From: Candidatus Flexifilum affinis
GTDB lineage: Bacteria; Chloroflexota; Anaerolineae; Aggregatilineales; Phototrophicaceae
Direction: 5' to 3'
Assembly: GCA_016713325.1 (NCBI GenBank)
Contig: JADJPJ010000006.1
Span: 186,001-250,000, forward strand
Length of the DNA: 64,000 bases
The notes under the pieces: generated by a model
The model's database searches: none
Told to the model about the DNA's origin: nothing
Seen by the model: the letters and a program-made list of their open reading frames with translations, nothing else
Translations under genes and position numbers: made by a program
Part shown: positions 27,554 to 35,122 of the stretch, one piece after another
Numbering within the stretch: the first letter of the stretch is position 1
Layout of the letters: each line of letters starts with the position of its first letter

Positions 27554-28870
27554 TTAGGTCGTCAGCGGTGCGTAGATCCGGCCGATGTTGTAGGTTTCGC
27601 GTGCAAAGCTGAGGAGTTCGTCGCGGAAACGCGGATGGGAGATCCCGACCAGTTCCCCAACACGCTGGGCGATCGTCTTGCCGAACAGGTCGGCGATTCC
27701 GTACTCCGTCACGACATAGCGAACGTCGTTTCGAGTGGTGGTCACACCGGCGCCCGGCTTGAGCATGGGAACGATCCGGCTGATCCGTCCGTCCTTAGTG
27801 GTGCTCGGCAGCGCGATAATCGACTTGCCGCCGCGGCTGCGGCTGGCGCCGCGCACGAAGTCCAACTGCCCGCCAACGCCGGAATAGAAGGAAGTGCCGA
27901 TGCTGTCGGCACACACCTGTCCGGTCAAATCAACCTCGATCGCCGAATTGATCGAGATCATGCGGTCATTCTTGGCGATGATGTACGGGTCATTCACGTA
28001 TTCCGTTGGATGCAGTTCGATCACTGGATTGTCGTGGATGAACGCGTACAGCGCCTGACTGCCAAGGACGAAACCGGCAATGACCTTGCCCGTGTGGATC
28101 GACTTGGCAGCGTTTGTGATCACGCCCTTTTCGATCATCTCCATCACGCCGTCGGAGAATAGCTCGGTGTGAATGCCCAGGTCGTGATGGTTATCGAGCT
28201 GGCGCAGCACCGCATCCGGAATGCCGCCGATCCCTGTCTGGAGGGTCGCGCCGTCCGGAATCAGGCCGGCAATGTGACCGGCAATGCGGTTCTGAGTCTC
28301 CGAGGCTTCCGCAGGGCGGATCGCCGGAAGCGGATCATTCACCTCAATGGCATAGTCGATATCGCGAACATGGATGAAGCTGTCGCCCAGGGTGCGGGGC
28401 ATGTGAGGATTGACCTGGGCAATGACGATCTTGGCGGATTCCGCCGCGCTCTTGGTGACACCGACCTCGACGCCATAGGAGCAGTAGCCATGTTCATCCG
28501 GCGGGCTGACATGGATTACGGCGACATCCAGCTTGAGCTGGCCTTCGCGGAACAGGCGGTGCACTTCACCCAGAAAGACGGGCGTGAAATCGGCTGTGCC
28601 TGCGTTGACGGCACGACGCATGTTGTCGCTGATGAACAGGTTGTTGACGCGAATGTGCTGCGACATCTCCGGAGTGATGTATTCCGGCATACCAATACTC
28701 AATAGCTGCACAAACTCCACATTTTCCAGTTCCTGGTAACGGGCCACCAGCGCCTCAAGAAACCGGATAGGGGTTGAGCAGTTGCCGGTCAGAAAGACAC
28801 GCTGACCGGATTTGATGACCGCTGCGGCTTGTTCCGCCGTGACTTTATTCAGCGCGACCCGCGTAGGCAT
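27554..28870 (-). CDS. Acetyl-CoA hydrolase/transferase family protein
   Basis: The 438-residue protein belongs to the class I CoA-transferase family that includes acetyl-CoA hydrolase, succinyl-CoA:acetate and 4-hydroxybutyrate CoA-transferases. Visible signatures are GIGGIPDAV, the HTELFSDG segment that follows it, and the late VTEYGIADL. The enzyme would move CoA between short acyl chains, for example in acetate or butyrate metabolism. The exact substrate is not readable. ATG 28870 is chosen over 28933 because GAGGAAG precedes it. Confidence 0.85.
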   Translation of the reverse strand: MPTRVALNKVTAEQAAAVIKSGQRVFLTGNCSTPIRFLEALVARYQELENVEFVQLLSIGMPEYITPEMSQHIRVNNLFISDNMRRAVNAGTADFTPVFLGEVHRLFREGQLKLDVAVIHVSPPDEHGYCSYGVEVGVTKSAAESAKIVIAQVNPHMPRTLGDSFIHVRDIDYAIEVNDPLPAIRPAEASETQNRIAGHIAGLIPDGATLQTGIGGIPDAVLRQLDNHHDLGIHTELFSDGVMEMIEKGVITNAAKSIHTGKVIAGFVLGSQALYAFIHDNPVIELHPTEYVNDPYIIAKNDRMISINSAIEVDLTGQVCADSIGTSFYSGVGGQLDFVRGASRSRGGKSIIALPSTTKDGRISRIVPMLKPGAGVTTTRNDVRYVVTEYGIADLFGKTIAQRVGELVGISHPRFRDELLSFARETYNIGRIYAPLTT

Positions 28871-28918
28871 ACGCTTCCTCGAATATGCATGCTTCTTGAT
28901 ACTACAGGCAAGCCTAAC

Positions 28919-28946
28919 TCCATAACAGGACATCCAATAGTGTCAA
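28919..28946 (-). promoter_or_regulatory. Promoter of the CoA-transferase gene
   Basis: On the minus strand a perfect TTGACA (28946-28941), a 16-base spacer and TATGGA (28924-28919) lie about 50 bases before the start codon. Confidence 0.55.
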
Positions 28947-28985
28947 ACATCGCTAGGAGATGGCGATAAAAGACACTACGTCAAC

Positions 28986-29014
28986 TTGCACGGCTATGGG
29001 AGCATGATTATAGG
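28986..29014 (+). promoter_or_regulatory. Possible promoter of the UspA gene
   Basis: TTGCAC, a 17-base spacer and TATAGG lie 33 bases before the start. Confidence 0.4.
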
Positions 29015-29046
29015 AGTTAGATGAATGTTTATGATAGGAGCCAGAC

Positions 29047-29559
29047 ATGTTAAAGCACCTACTGGTCCCGCTTGACGGGTCAGAGCTGGCCTACAACGCT
29101 CTGGAGTATATTGGAGATCTGATTGACGCGACTGGCACAGTGACGCTGATCACGGTGCTGGAAAACCCCGAGCTTCCCGTGTACGACTTCTATCCGATGC
29201 CGACCGCGCCGCTGATGGACTATGAGAAGATGTTTGAAGCGGCCAAGGTCCGCGCGGACGAATACCTGAGGCATGTGGCCAAGGAGTTGACCGAAAAACA
29301 CCAGTTCAAGGTTCTTACCGAGATCGAGACCGGCGACCCGGCGACGGCGATTGTGGAAAGTGCGAAGAAGCACGACATCAGCGCCATCGTCATGTGCACG
29401 CACGGCCGCTCCGGCCTGAGCCGCTGGCTCTTCGGCAGCGTCACCGAGAAGGTCCTGATGGCCAGTGTTTGCCCGGTATACGTCATCCCAGCGCGCAAAC
29501 GGGCGCTGAATACGCAGGAAATGAAGGTCGCCCGGCAGACAGCAACAGTCCCCAGCTAG
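29047..29559 (+). CDS. Universal stress protein (UspA family)
   Basis: The 170-residue protein has the UspA fold: an N-terminal strand with LVPLDGSELA and, near residues 118-145, the ATP-binding motif HGRSGLSRWLFGSVTEKV (G-2x-G-9x-G-S/T). It is therefore an ATP-binding type Usp, likely involved in survival under energy or redox stress. AGGAG lies seven bases before the ATG. It is divergent from the CoA-transferase and convergent with the NarL regulator at 29623. Confidence 0.92.
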   Translation: MLKHLLVPLDGSELAYNALEYIGDLIDATGTVTLITVLENPELPVYDFYPMPTAPLMDYEKMFEAAKVRADEYLRHVAKELTEKHQFKVLTEIETGDPATAIVESAKKHDISAIVMCTHGRSGLSRWLFGSVTEKVLMASVCPVYVIPARKRALNTQEMKVARQTATVPS

Positions 29560-29567
29560 GCAGCAAG

Positions 29568-29604
29568 AAAGAGCGAGGGGCGGCCGAACCGCCCCTCGCT
29601 CTTT
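29568..29604. terminator. Bidirectional terminator after uspA
   Basis: Perfect 16-base arms starting AAAGAGCGAGGGGCGG enclose CCGAA and end in CTTT. The hairpin lies between convergent genes. Confidence 0.8.
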
Positions 29605-29622
29605 GATTCCCACGAATTACCA

Positions 29623-30309
29623 CTATTCTTCGTCTTTGGCCAGAGCCGTTGGCGGAACAAGCTCGGTGATGTTGTGCTTGACCGCGTAGGCGGCGGCTTC
29701 GGCGCGGTTTGATACGTTAATTTTCGCCAGCACGCTGCTGACGTAATTGCGCACTGTCCCCTCGCCCAGATACAGTTTCACGGCGATCTGGCGGTTGGTC
29801 AGCCCTTGCGCCACCAGGGCCAGTACGGCGAGCTCCTGAGCGGTGAGTTCGGCGAAAGCAGCGGCGTGCTGGGCCTGGTTCGCCTTACGCATTTCCGCAA
29901 ATACCGTCGACGTCATCGCCGGGTCGAGCATCCCCTCACCGCGGCTAACCCGCTCCACGGCCTGGACGAGCTCGTTGTCGCCGATACGTTTAAGAAGGTA
30001 TCCTGACGCGCCGGCCTGGATTGCCGTGAACAACAATTCGTCTTCGGCATAGGAGGTCAGCATAATCACGCGGCAGCCGGTGACCGATTCGACAATCCGG
30101 CGGCAGGCTTCAATACCCGACACGCCCGGCATGCGAATATCGAGCACCGCCACGTCCGGTTGATGCTCCTGGGCCTTGGCGATGGCTTCTTCGCCGGTGG
30201 AGGCTTCAGCGATGACGCGGAAGTGCCCCTGCCGTTCGAGGAGCGCACGCAGACCCGCACGCACCACTGCGTGATCGTCAGCGATGAGGATTCGAACTAC
30301 CTTAGTCAT
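29623..30309 (-). CDS. NarL/FixJ-family response regulator
   Basis: The 228-residue protein has a receiver domain (IADDH, phospho-acceptor in AVLDIRMPG, Lys in YLLKRIG) and a LuxR helix-turn-helix (LTAQELAVLALVAQGLTNRQIA) near residues 150-215. It is divergent from the GAF kinase at 30379 with only 69 bases between them, so the two are the likely cognate pair sharing a control region. The neighbours UspA and CBS proteins are candidate targets (inference). Confidence 0.92.
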   Translation of the reverse strand: MTKVVRILIADDHAVVRAGLRALLERQGHFRVIAEASTGEEAIAKAQEHQPDVAVLDIRMPGVSGIEACRRIVESVTGCRVIMLTSYAEDELLFTAIQAGASGYLLKRIGDNELVQAVERVSRGEGMLDPAMTSTVFAEMRKANQAQHAAAFAELTAQELAVLALVAQGLTNRQIAVKLYLGEGTVRNYVSSVLAKINVSNRAEAAAYAVKHNITELVPPTALAKDEE

Positions 30310-30313
30310 CGCA

Positions 30314-30342
30314 TTGGCTCTCTAGATGTATTTCGGTACAAT
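30314..30342 (+). promoter_or_regulatory. Promoter of the GAF kinase in the divergent intergenic region
   Basis: TTGGCT (30314-30319), a 17-base spacer and TACAAT (30337-30342) lie about 37 bases before the kinase start. The -35 lies just upstream of the divergent regulator's ATG, so the two genes compete for this region. Confidence 0.55.
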
Positions 30343-30378
30343 ACACGTATTCTAGCACTGTAGCAAGTTGTCGTACTG

Positions 30379-31521
30379 ATGAAAAGTGACACAAGTTCCG
30401 TCTATGACATGTCATTCATCCTTCCACGGCTGACGGGTATCGCCACACGAGCGATGTTCGCGACCGAGGCGGATACCGTCGCCGAAACGCTGGAACGCAT
30501 AGCAGACGCGGCCCGTGAACTGGTGGGCGCGCACTATGCTGCGCTTGGCATACCGAACAGCACCGGAGGTATTCGGCACTTTCGCTTCTCCGGCATCGAC
30601 CCGGACACGGTGTCGAAGATTGCGCACTTACCCGAGGGACGTGGCCTGCTTGGCGCGATCATTCGCGAATTGAAGCCAATCCGCCTCGACAAAATGCAGG
30701 ACGATCCGCGCTCTTCCGGCTTCCCGGCGCATCACCCGATGATGACCAGCTTCCTGGGTGTGCCGATCATCGTCGGAGAGAATCTGTACGGCATGCTGTA
30801 TCTGTCCGACAAGATCAACGGCAAGCCGTTCACCGCGGAAGACCAGCAGATTGTCGAGGTCATCGCCGGATACGCGGCTCTGTCGATCTCATCCGCACAG
30901 CTCCGCGACCGCGAACGTCAGCTCTCTCGCCTGGAAGAGCGCGAGCGAATTGGCATGGAATTGCACGACGGCGTCATCCAGACACTTTACGCTGTCGGCA
31001 TGTATATCGAGCTGATCCGCACAAGCGATCGGGTGCGTCCGGATGATCTTTCGCAGATTATGCACGATCTGGACAACGTGATCACCGATATTCGCCGATA
31101 TATTCAGGGATTGCGCAGCAGTGATGGTATGTCCAAGCCTCTGGGTGACTGCCTGCATGAACTGCTCGGGCGGCTGCACATTCCGCCGAACCTGAATGTC
31201 GCGATTCACGATTCAGAGAATCACCCTATCCTGCAGCAGTCGACGTACGAATCAATCTGTCAGATGGCCAACGAGGTCATCAGCAACGTCGTCCGTCATG
31301 CGCAGGCAGAGTCCCTGCACATCACCGTGAAGAACAGCAGCAGCGAAACGCAGATCGTGTTTGAAGATGACGGAATTGGCTTCGATGTGGACAACATCGA
31401 AAATGTCGAGGGCTTGGGGCTGCGCAATCTGAAAAAACGGGCAGCGCTGAATCACTGGAACGTCGAAATCTCAAGTGTGCTAGGAAGAGGCACACGCATC
31501 GTCCTGACTCTCCCCGCCTGA
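30379..31521 (+). CDS. GAF-domain histidine kinase (DevS/NarX-like)
   Basis: The 380-residue kinase has one GAF domain (about residues 20-175, with a FLGVPIIVGENLYGMLYLSD core), a HisKA_3 helix with phospho-acceptor His in RIGMELHDGVIQTLYAVG, and a HATPase_c domain (NEVISNVVRHAQA, DDGIGFDVD). It has no membrane segments. The single-GAF plus HisKA_3 form resembles DevS/DosS redox or gas sensors, which carry two GAFs; haem binding cannot be judged. The regulator gene lies divergently at 29623. Confidence 0.88.
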   Translation: MKSDTSSVYDMSFILPRLTGIATRAMFATEADTVAETLERIADAARELVGAHYAALGIPNSTGGIRHFRFSGIDPDTVSKIAHLPEGRGLLGAIIRELKPIRLDKMQDDPRSSGFPAHHPMMTSFLGVPIIVGENLYGMLYLSDKINGKPFTAEDQQIVEVIAGYAALSISSAQLRDRERQLSRLEERERIGMELHDGVIQTLYAVGMYIELIRTSDRVRPDDLSQIMHDLDNVITDIRRYIQGLRSSDGMSKPLGDCLHELLGRLHIPPNLNVAIHDSENHPILQQSTYESICQMANEVISNVVRHAQAESLHITVKNSSSETQIVFEDDGIGFDVDNIENVEGLGLRNLKKRAALNHWNVEISSVLGRGTRIVLTLPA

Positions 31522-31662
31522 CCTCCACTTGCAGTCCCAGGGTCGCGAAGTTTGTCGTTAGGGATAGTTGACGCGACCGTCAGCATCATCGCAGTTACCA
31601 AGGTTCGTATCGCCATCTGAAGGTGCCCACAAACAGTGGTCACCTTATGGTGTTTCATGACC

Positions 31663-31702
31663 GCGTGACGTTCGTCACGCAAACGACAGTACCATCGTTT
31701 GC
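31663..31702. repeat. Two adjacent inverted repeats upstream of the first CBS gene
   Basis: GCGTGACG-TT-CGTCACGC (31663-31680) is followed by GCAAACGA (31679-31686) paired with TCGTTTGC (31695-31702). Both are perfect and overlap by two bases. They lie 52-91 bases before the start at 31754 and may be operators or a structured leader. The rest of the 232-base gap shows nothing else. Confidence 0.55.
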
Positions 31703-31753
31703 GTGGTCTCGTCTATTGTGTAGGCAACTAGTTTAGGCTGGAGGCACTGCAAG

Positions 31754-32209
31754 ATGCTCGACAATATTACTGTGCGCGAATGGATGACGGCCCCTGTCAT
31801 CAGCGTCACGCCGGACACGCCCATTAGCACAGCACATCAAATGATGAAGGAATACGGCATTCGTCGTCTTCCCGTCGTCGAGCGCGATGTGCTTGTGGGG
31901 ATTGTCACGCTGGGCGATGTTCGGGAAGCCAGCCCATCCGACGCGACAACCTTAAGTATCTGGGAACTCAACTACCTGTGGGCACAGCTCACGATCGAAA
32001 AAGTGATGTCCCGCAAAGTGGCGACGGTTGGCCCCGACGACTTTCTTATCGACGCGGCCCGCATCATGCTGGAAAAGAAGGTCAGCGGCCTGCCGGTTGT
32101 GGACGATCACCATCACGTCGTTGGCATCATCACCGAGTCCGATATTTTCCGCATGCTGGTCGATTCGCGTTCAAAAGCGGTCACACCCTCTGAGCAGTCA
32201 AGTACGTAA
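31754..32209 (+). CDS. CBS-domain pair protein
   Basis: The 151-residue protein consists of two CBS domains (Bateman module): the first around residues 7-60 (VREWMTAPVISVTPDTPI), the second around 80-140 (VMSRKVATVGPDDFL, then SGLPVVD). Such stand-alone modules bind adenine nucleotides or SAM and act as energy or redox sensors on partner proteins. CTGGAGGC lies before the ATG. A second CBS protein follows, separated by a hairpin. Confidence 0.9.
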   Translation: MLDNITVREWMTAPVISVTPDTPISTAHQMMKEYGIRRLPVVERDVLVGIVTLGDVREASPSDATTLSIWELNYLWAQLTIEKVMSRKVATVGPDDFLIDAARIMLEKKVSGLPVVDDHHHVVGIITESDIFRMLVDSRSKAVTPSEQSST

Positions 32210-32233
32210 TGTTTTTTGCGGTTGAACAGGTGA

Positions 32234-32255
32234 GGGGCGGACTCGAGTCCGCCCC
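32234..32255 (+). terminator. Hairpin between the two CBS genes
   Basis: GGGGCGGACT-CG-AGTCCGCCCC is perfect but lacks a T-run. It may be a weak terminator or an RNA processing or stability element. Confidence 0.5.
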
Positions 32256-32306
32256 AGGTACTCCACGGTTTTACAGGAGCGGCGCCCTCAAAAGCAGCGA
32301 GGTGGT

Positions 32307-32744
32307 ATGAACGTTTCCGACATAATGACAGCAAAACCGGTGACAATTCACCAGGATGGCAGCCTGCGCCAGGCGCTGGAGCTTATGGATCAGCACCAGT
32401 GCCGCCACCTTCCTGTCATGAATTCCAACGGCCAGCTCGTGGGTATTCTGAGCGACCGCGATTTGCGTACAGCGCTTAATTCGCCGCACATCATGCGTGA
32501 TCGCTGGCAGGACGAGGATCTCATCAATAACCTCCGCGTCCGCGCCATCATGACGCCTGCGCCAGTGGCCATTGAGCCGGACGCCGACGCCGATGAAGCC
32601 GTGCGACTTATGCTCGATAGTCACATCAGCAGCCTACCGGTCATGCTGGGCGAGACGCTGGTCGGCATTGTCACCACTTCCGATATCCTCGTCGCCTTCA
32701 TGGAGATCTTCCGTCGGGTCAAGCGGTTCCACGAGATGGGCTGA
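32307..32744 (+). CDS. CBS-domain pair protein
   Basis: The 145-residue protein has two CBS domains (VSDIMTAKPVTIHQDGSL at the N-terminus; VRAIMTPAPVAIEPDAD at about residues 77-93, followed by ISSLPVM). It is similar in build to the preceding CBS protein, suggesting a duplicated nucleotide-sensing module. No effector domain is attached, so it must act on a partner. It lies in the stress-type group together with uspA and the GAF kinase. Confidence 0.9.
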   Translation: MNVSDIMTAKPVTIHQDGSLRQALELMDQHQCRHLPVMNSNGQLVGILSDRDLRTALNSPHIMRDRWQDEDLINNLRVRAIMTPAPVAIEPDADADEAVRLMLDSHISSLPVMLGETLVGIVTTSDILVAFMEIFRRVKRFHEMG

Positions 32745-32814
32745 CCTCTGCGACTGTGGACATGTTAGAATAGCGGCCGTCACACTCGTGGTTCTTCCAG
32801 GAGAAGCCGCTTCC

Positions 32815-33369
32815 ATGCCATCAACTTTCCAAACCTATCCTATCGAAATTGCCGGGGTCAAGCGCGACCTGCGGCTATTTGAGATCAAGCCTGGCGTACG
32901 CATCGCCATTCTGAATATTCTTGGAGATACTGAACTCGTGCAGGCGGCGGCGGCGGCGCTTGCTGAGCGTCTGCATGAGTACAATCTTGAGGTGCTGGTC
33001 ACCGCTGAGGCCAAGTCCATTCCCATTGCGCACGCCGTCGCAGTGGAGCTCAAGATCCCGTACGTCGTCCTGCGCAAGACGCTGAAGCCCTACATGGGCG
33101 ACGCGCTGGCGTCCGAGACCCTGAGCATCACCACCGGAGAGCGCCAGACGCTCTTCCTGGATGAAAAAGATCGCGAGCTGATCCAGGGCAAGCGAGTCGC
33201 TCTCGTTGATGACGTCATCTCGACCGGCAGCACGCTCCAGGGCATGCGCCTTATCATGACCCACGCAGGAGCAAATGTTGTGGTGGAGGCCGCGATTCTG
33301 ACGGAAGGCGACCGGGCGAAGTGGAGCAACATCGTCGCGCTGGGCCATCTGCCAGTGTGGGTAGACTGA
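32815..33369 (+). CDS. Adenine phosphoribosyltransferase-like protein
   Basis: The 184-residue protein has the type I PRTase fold with the PRPP-binding loop VALVDDVISTGSTLQGM near residues 125-141. Its length and the VLRKTLKPYMG segment fit the Apt branch, which salvages adenine to AMP. AGGAG at 32799-32803 and TAGAAT (-10-like) at 32766-32771 support the ATG at 32815. Longer upstream reading in this frame overlaps the CBS gene and is not coding. Whether it acts on adenine, xanthine or another base is not certain. Confidence 0.82.
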   Translation: MPSTFQTYPIEIAGVKRDLRLFEIKPGVRIAILNILGDTELVQAAAAALAERLHEYNLEVLVTAEAKSIPIAHAVAVELKIPYVVLRKTLKPYMGDALASETLSITTGERQTLFLDEKDRELIQGKRVALVDDVISTGSTLQGMRLIMTHAGANVVVEAAILTEGDRAKWSNIVALGHLPVWVD

Positions 33370-33376
33370 TCGATCA

Positions 33377-33395
33377 GGAGCGCCTTCGGCGCTCC
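33377..33395 (+). repeat. Hairpin GGAGCGCC-TTC-GGCGCTCC after the PRTase gene
   Basis: A perfect 8-base stem with TTC loop lies directly after the stop. It has no T-run; the real terminator is at 33438. Confidence 0.5.
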
Positions 33396-33437
33396 ACGCA
33401 AGCGGAGGCGCTACCGGCGCTTTGAAAGGAAGTTCTG

Positions 33438-33464
33438 GGGGACAGCGAGTGCTGTCCCCTTTTC
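33438..33464 (+). terminator. Terminator of the PRTase gene
   Basis: GGGGACAGC-GAGT-GCTGTCCCC is followed by TTTTCATTT, three bases before the end of the convergent rpoD. Confidence 0.8.
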
Positions 33465-33466
33465 AT

Positions 33467-35092
33467 TTAGAGTTCGAGATAGTCGCGAAGCTGGCGACTG
33501 CGAGTCGGGTGACGCAGTTTGCGCAGCGCCTTCGCCTCGATCTGGCGGATACGCTCGCGGGTGACACCGAAGTGTTTGCCCACCTCTTCCAGAGTGTGAT
33601 CCTGTCCGTCGACCAGCCCGAAGCGCATCTCCAGCACTTCGCGTTCGCGCTCGCTCAGCACACCGAGCGCAGAGCGAATCTGCTCTTTGAGGAGCTGACG
33701 GCTGGCGACATCCACCGGACCGGGCATCTTGTCGTCTTCAATGAAGTCGCCCAACAGGCTGTTGTCTTCCTGGCCGATCGGCATTTCCAGGCTCATCGGC
33801 TCCTGGCTCAGGCGCATGATCTTGCGCACTTTCTGCGCGGCGCGGCGCAGCTTGCGCTGCAAGCCGGGGTCGAGTCGCAAACCATCCTGACGGATCGCCT
33901 TGATCGCCTTGGTCTCGTCGGCCGTCAAGAAATCCATCTCCAGCGCAATCTGCTCGGCGCTCGGTTCGGCGCCCAGTTCCTGAGTGAGCGTGCGCTGTAC
34001 GCGCATCAGCCGGTTGATCGTCTCGACCATATGCACGGGAATTCGAATGGTGCGCGCCTGATCGGCAATGGCTCGGCTGATGGCCTGACGGATCCACCAG
34101 GTGGCGTAGGTGCTGAACTTGAAGCCCTTGGTGTGCTCGAACTTGGCAACGGCCCGAAGAAGGCCAATGTTGCCTTCCTGGATCAGGTCGAGGAAGTTGA
34201 TCCCCCGCCCCATGTAGCGCTTGGCGACACTCACGACCAAACGCAGATTAGCGCGTGTCAGCGACTCGATGGCATTCTTGGAGCCGAGTTCCAGATCGCC
34301 GCACAGATCGCCGAACGACAGGTCCAGGTCGGTATCCTGCGCCAACACCTCCGCGAACGCCGCGGGCGTCGGCAGCGCCTTGTCGCGCTTCCAGTGAGTC
34401 AGGATGGAGTCCTGTTCCTTCATCGGCATCAAGAGCATGCCATGGACGACATCGAACAGCGCCTGTGCGACCTGGTTCCAACCATCGTCACGGCCCCAAT
34501 CCCCGGCCCGCAGGAATTCGCGGATGTACGACGCGCCGTGCGAATCCACATCACTCATGATCATGCGCGTCTCGTTGACGATCGCCTGCAGATCCGGCGC
34601 AGCTGTTCCACGCTCGTTCAGCCGCTTGAGCAGCGTATTCCAGGCGTTGTAGAGAAGCTGGTAGGCCTGGGCCGTGGCCGCCTGCGCGGGGGTGGTGCTC
34701 TGCGCGGACTGGTCCATGGAATTCTGCAGCAGACGCTCCGCCGCGATTTGAACGCTCAGCCACGTTTCGCGCGTCGGGCTGAGAAGCGGCACCTGACCAA
34801 TTTCCTTCAGGTACATCCGTACCGGGTCATCGGAAAGCGCGGCGGCATCCATCCGCGCCGAATCGTCCAGCAGGAGGTCATCCTCGATATCGTCGAGATC
34901 GTCGTCCAGGAGCATCGAGCCGATGTTGTCGTCGTCCTGCACACTTATTGATTCGTACAACGAGTCTTCCAGGCCATCATCGAGATCGTCATCGAAATCG
35001 AATTCGGTCTCCGCGTCTTCATTCTGCTCGTCAGACGACGGTTTGAACTCGTCGCTCGCCTTTTTCGTATTTCGTGTTGGTTTCTTCGCCAT
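33467..35092 (-). CDS. rpoD: Primary sigma factor RpoD (sigma-70)
   Basis: The 541-residue housekeeping sigma factor has a Lys-rich start and a very acidic region 1.1-like segment (residues about 15-90), region 1.2 ([18 protein letters not shown]), a spacer with extra sequence of about 100 residues, intact region 2 ([14 protein letters not shown], then [17 protein letters not shown]), region 3 and region 4 ([29 protein letters not shown]). It follows dnaG with a 30-base gap, the classical macromolecular-synthesis arrangement without rpsU. It is intact, unlike the second sigma-70 at 5238. Confidence 0.96.
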   Translation of the reverse strand: MAKKPTRNTKKASDEFKPSSDEQNEDAETEFDFDDDLDDGLEDSLYESISVQDDDNIGSMLLDDDLDDIEDDLLLDDSARMDAAALSDDPVRMYLKEIGQVPLLSPTRETWLSVQIAAERLLQNSMDQSAQSTTPAQAATAQAYQLLYNAWNTLLKRLNERGTAAPDLQAIVNETRMIMSDVDSHGASYIREFLRAGDWGRDDGWNQVAQALFDVVHGMLLMPMKEQDSILTHWKRDKALPTPAAFAEVLAQDTDLDLSFGDLCGDLELGSKNAIESLTRANLRLVVSVAKRYMGRGINFLDLIQEGNIGLLRAVAKFEHTKGFKFSTYATWWIRQAISRAIADQARTIRIPVHMVETINRLMRVQRTLTQELGAEPSAEQIALEMDFLTADETKAIKAIRQDGLRLDPGLQRKLRRAAQKVRKIMRLSQEPMSLEMPIGQEDNSLLGDFIEDDKMPGPVDVASRQLLKEQIRSALGVLSEREREVLEMRFGLVDGQDHTLEEVGKHFGVTRERIRQIEAKALRKLRHPTRSRQLRDYLEL

Positions 35093-35122
35093 GTCTATTT
35101 CCCGGTCACATGCGCTGATGCT

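Noticed and set aside
31452..31682. 76-codon minus-strand frame downstream of the GAF kinase
   Set aside because: It overlaps the kinase 3' end and lacks start signals.
33422..34951. 509-codon plus-strand frame over rpoD
   Set aside because: Antisense to a conserved sigma factor and without start signals.
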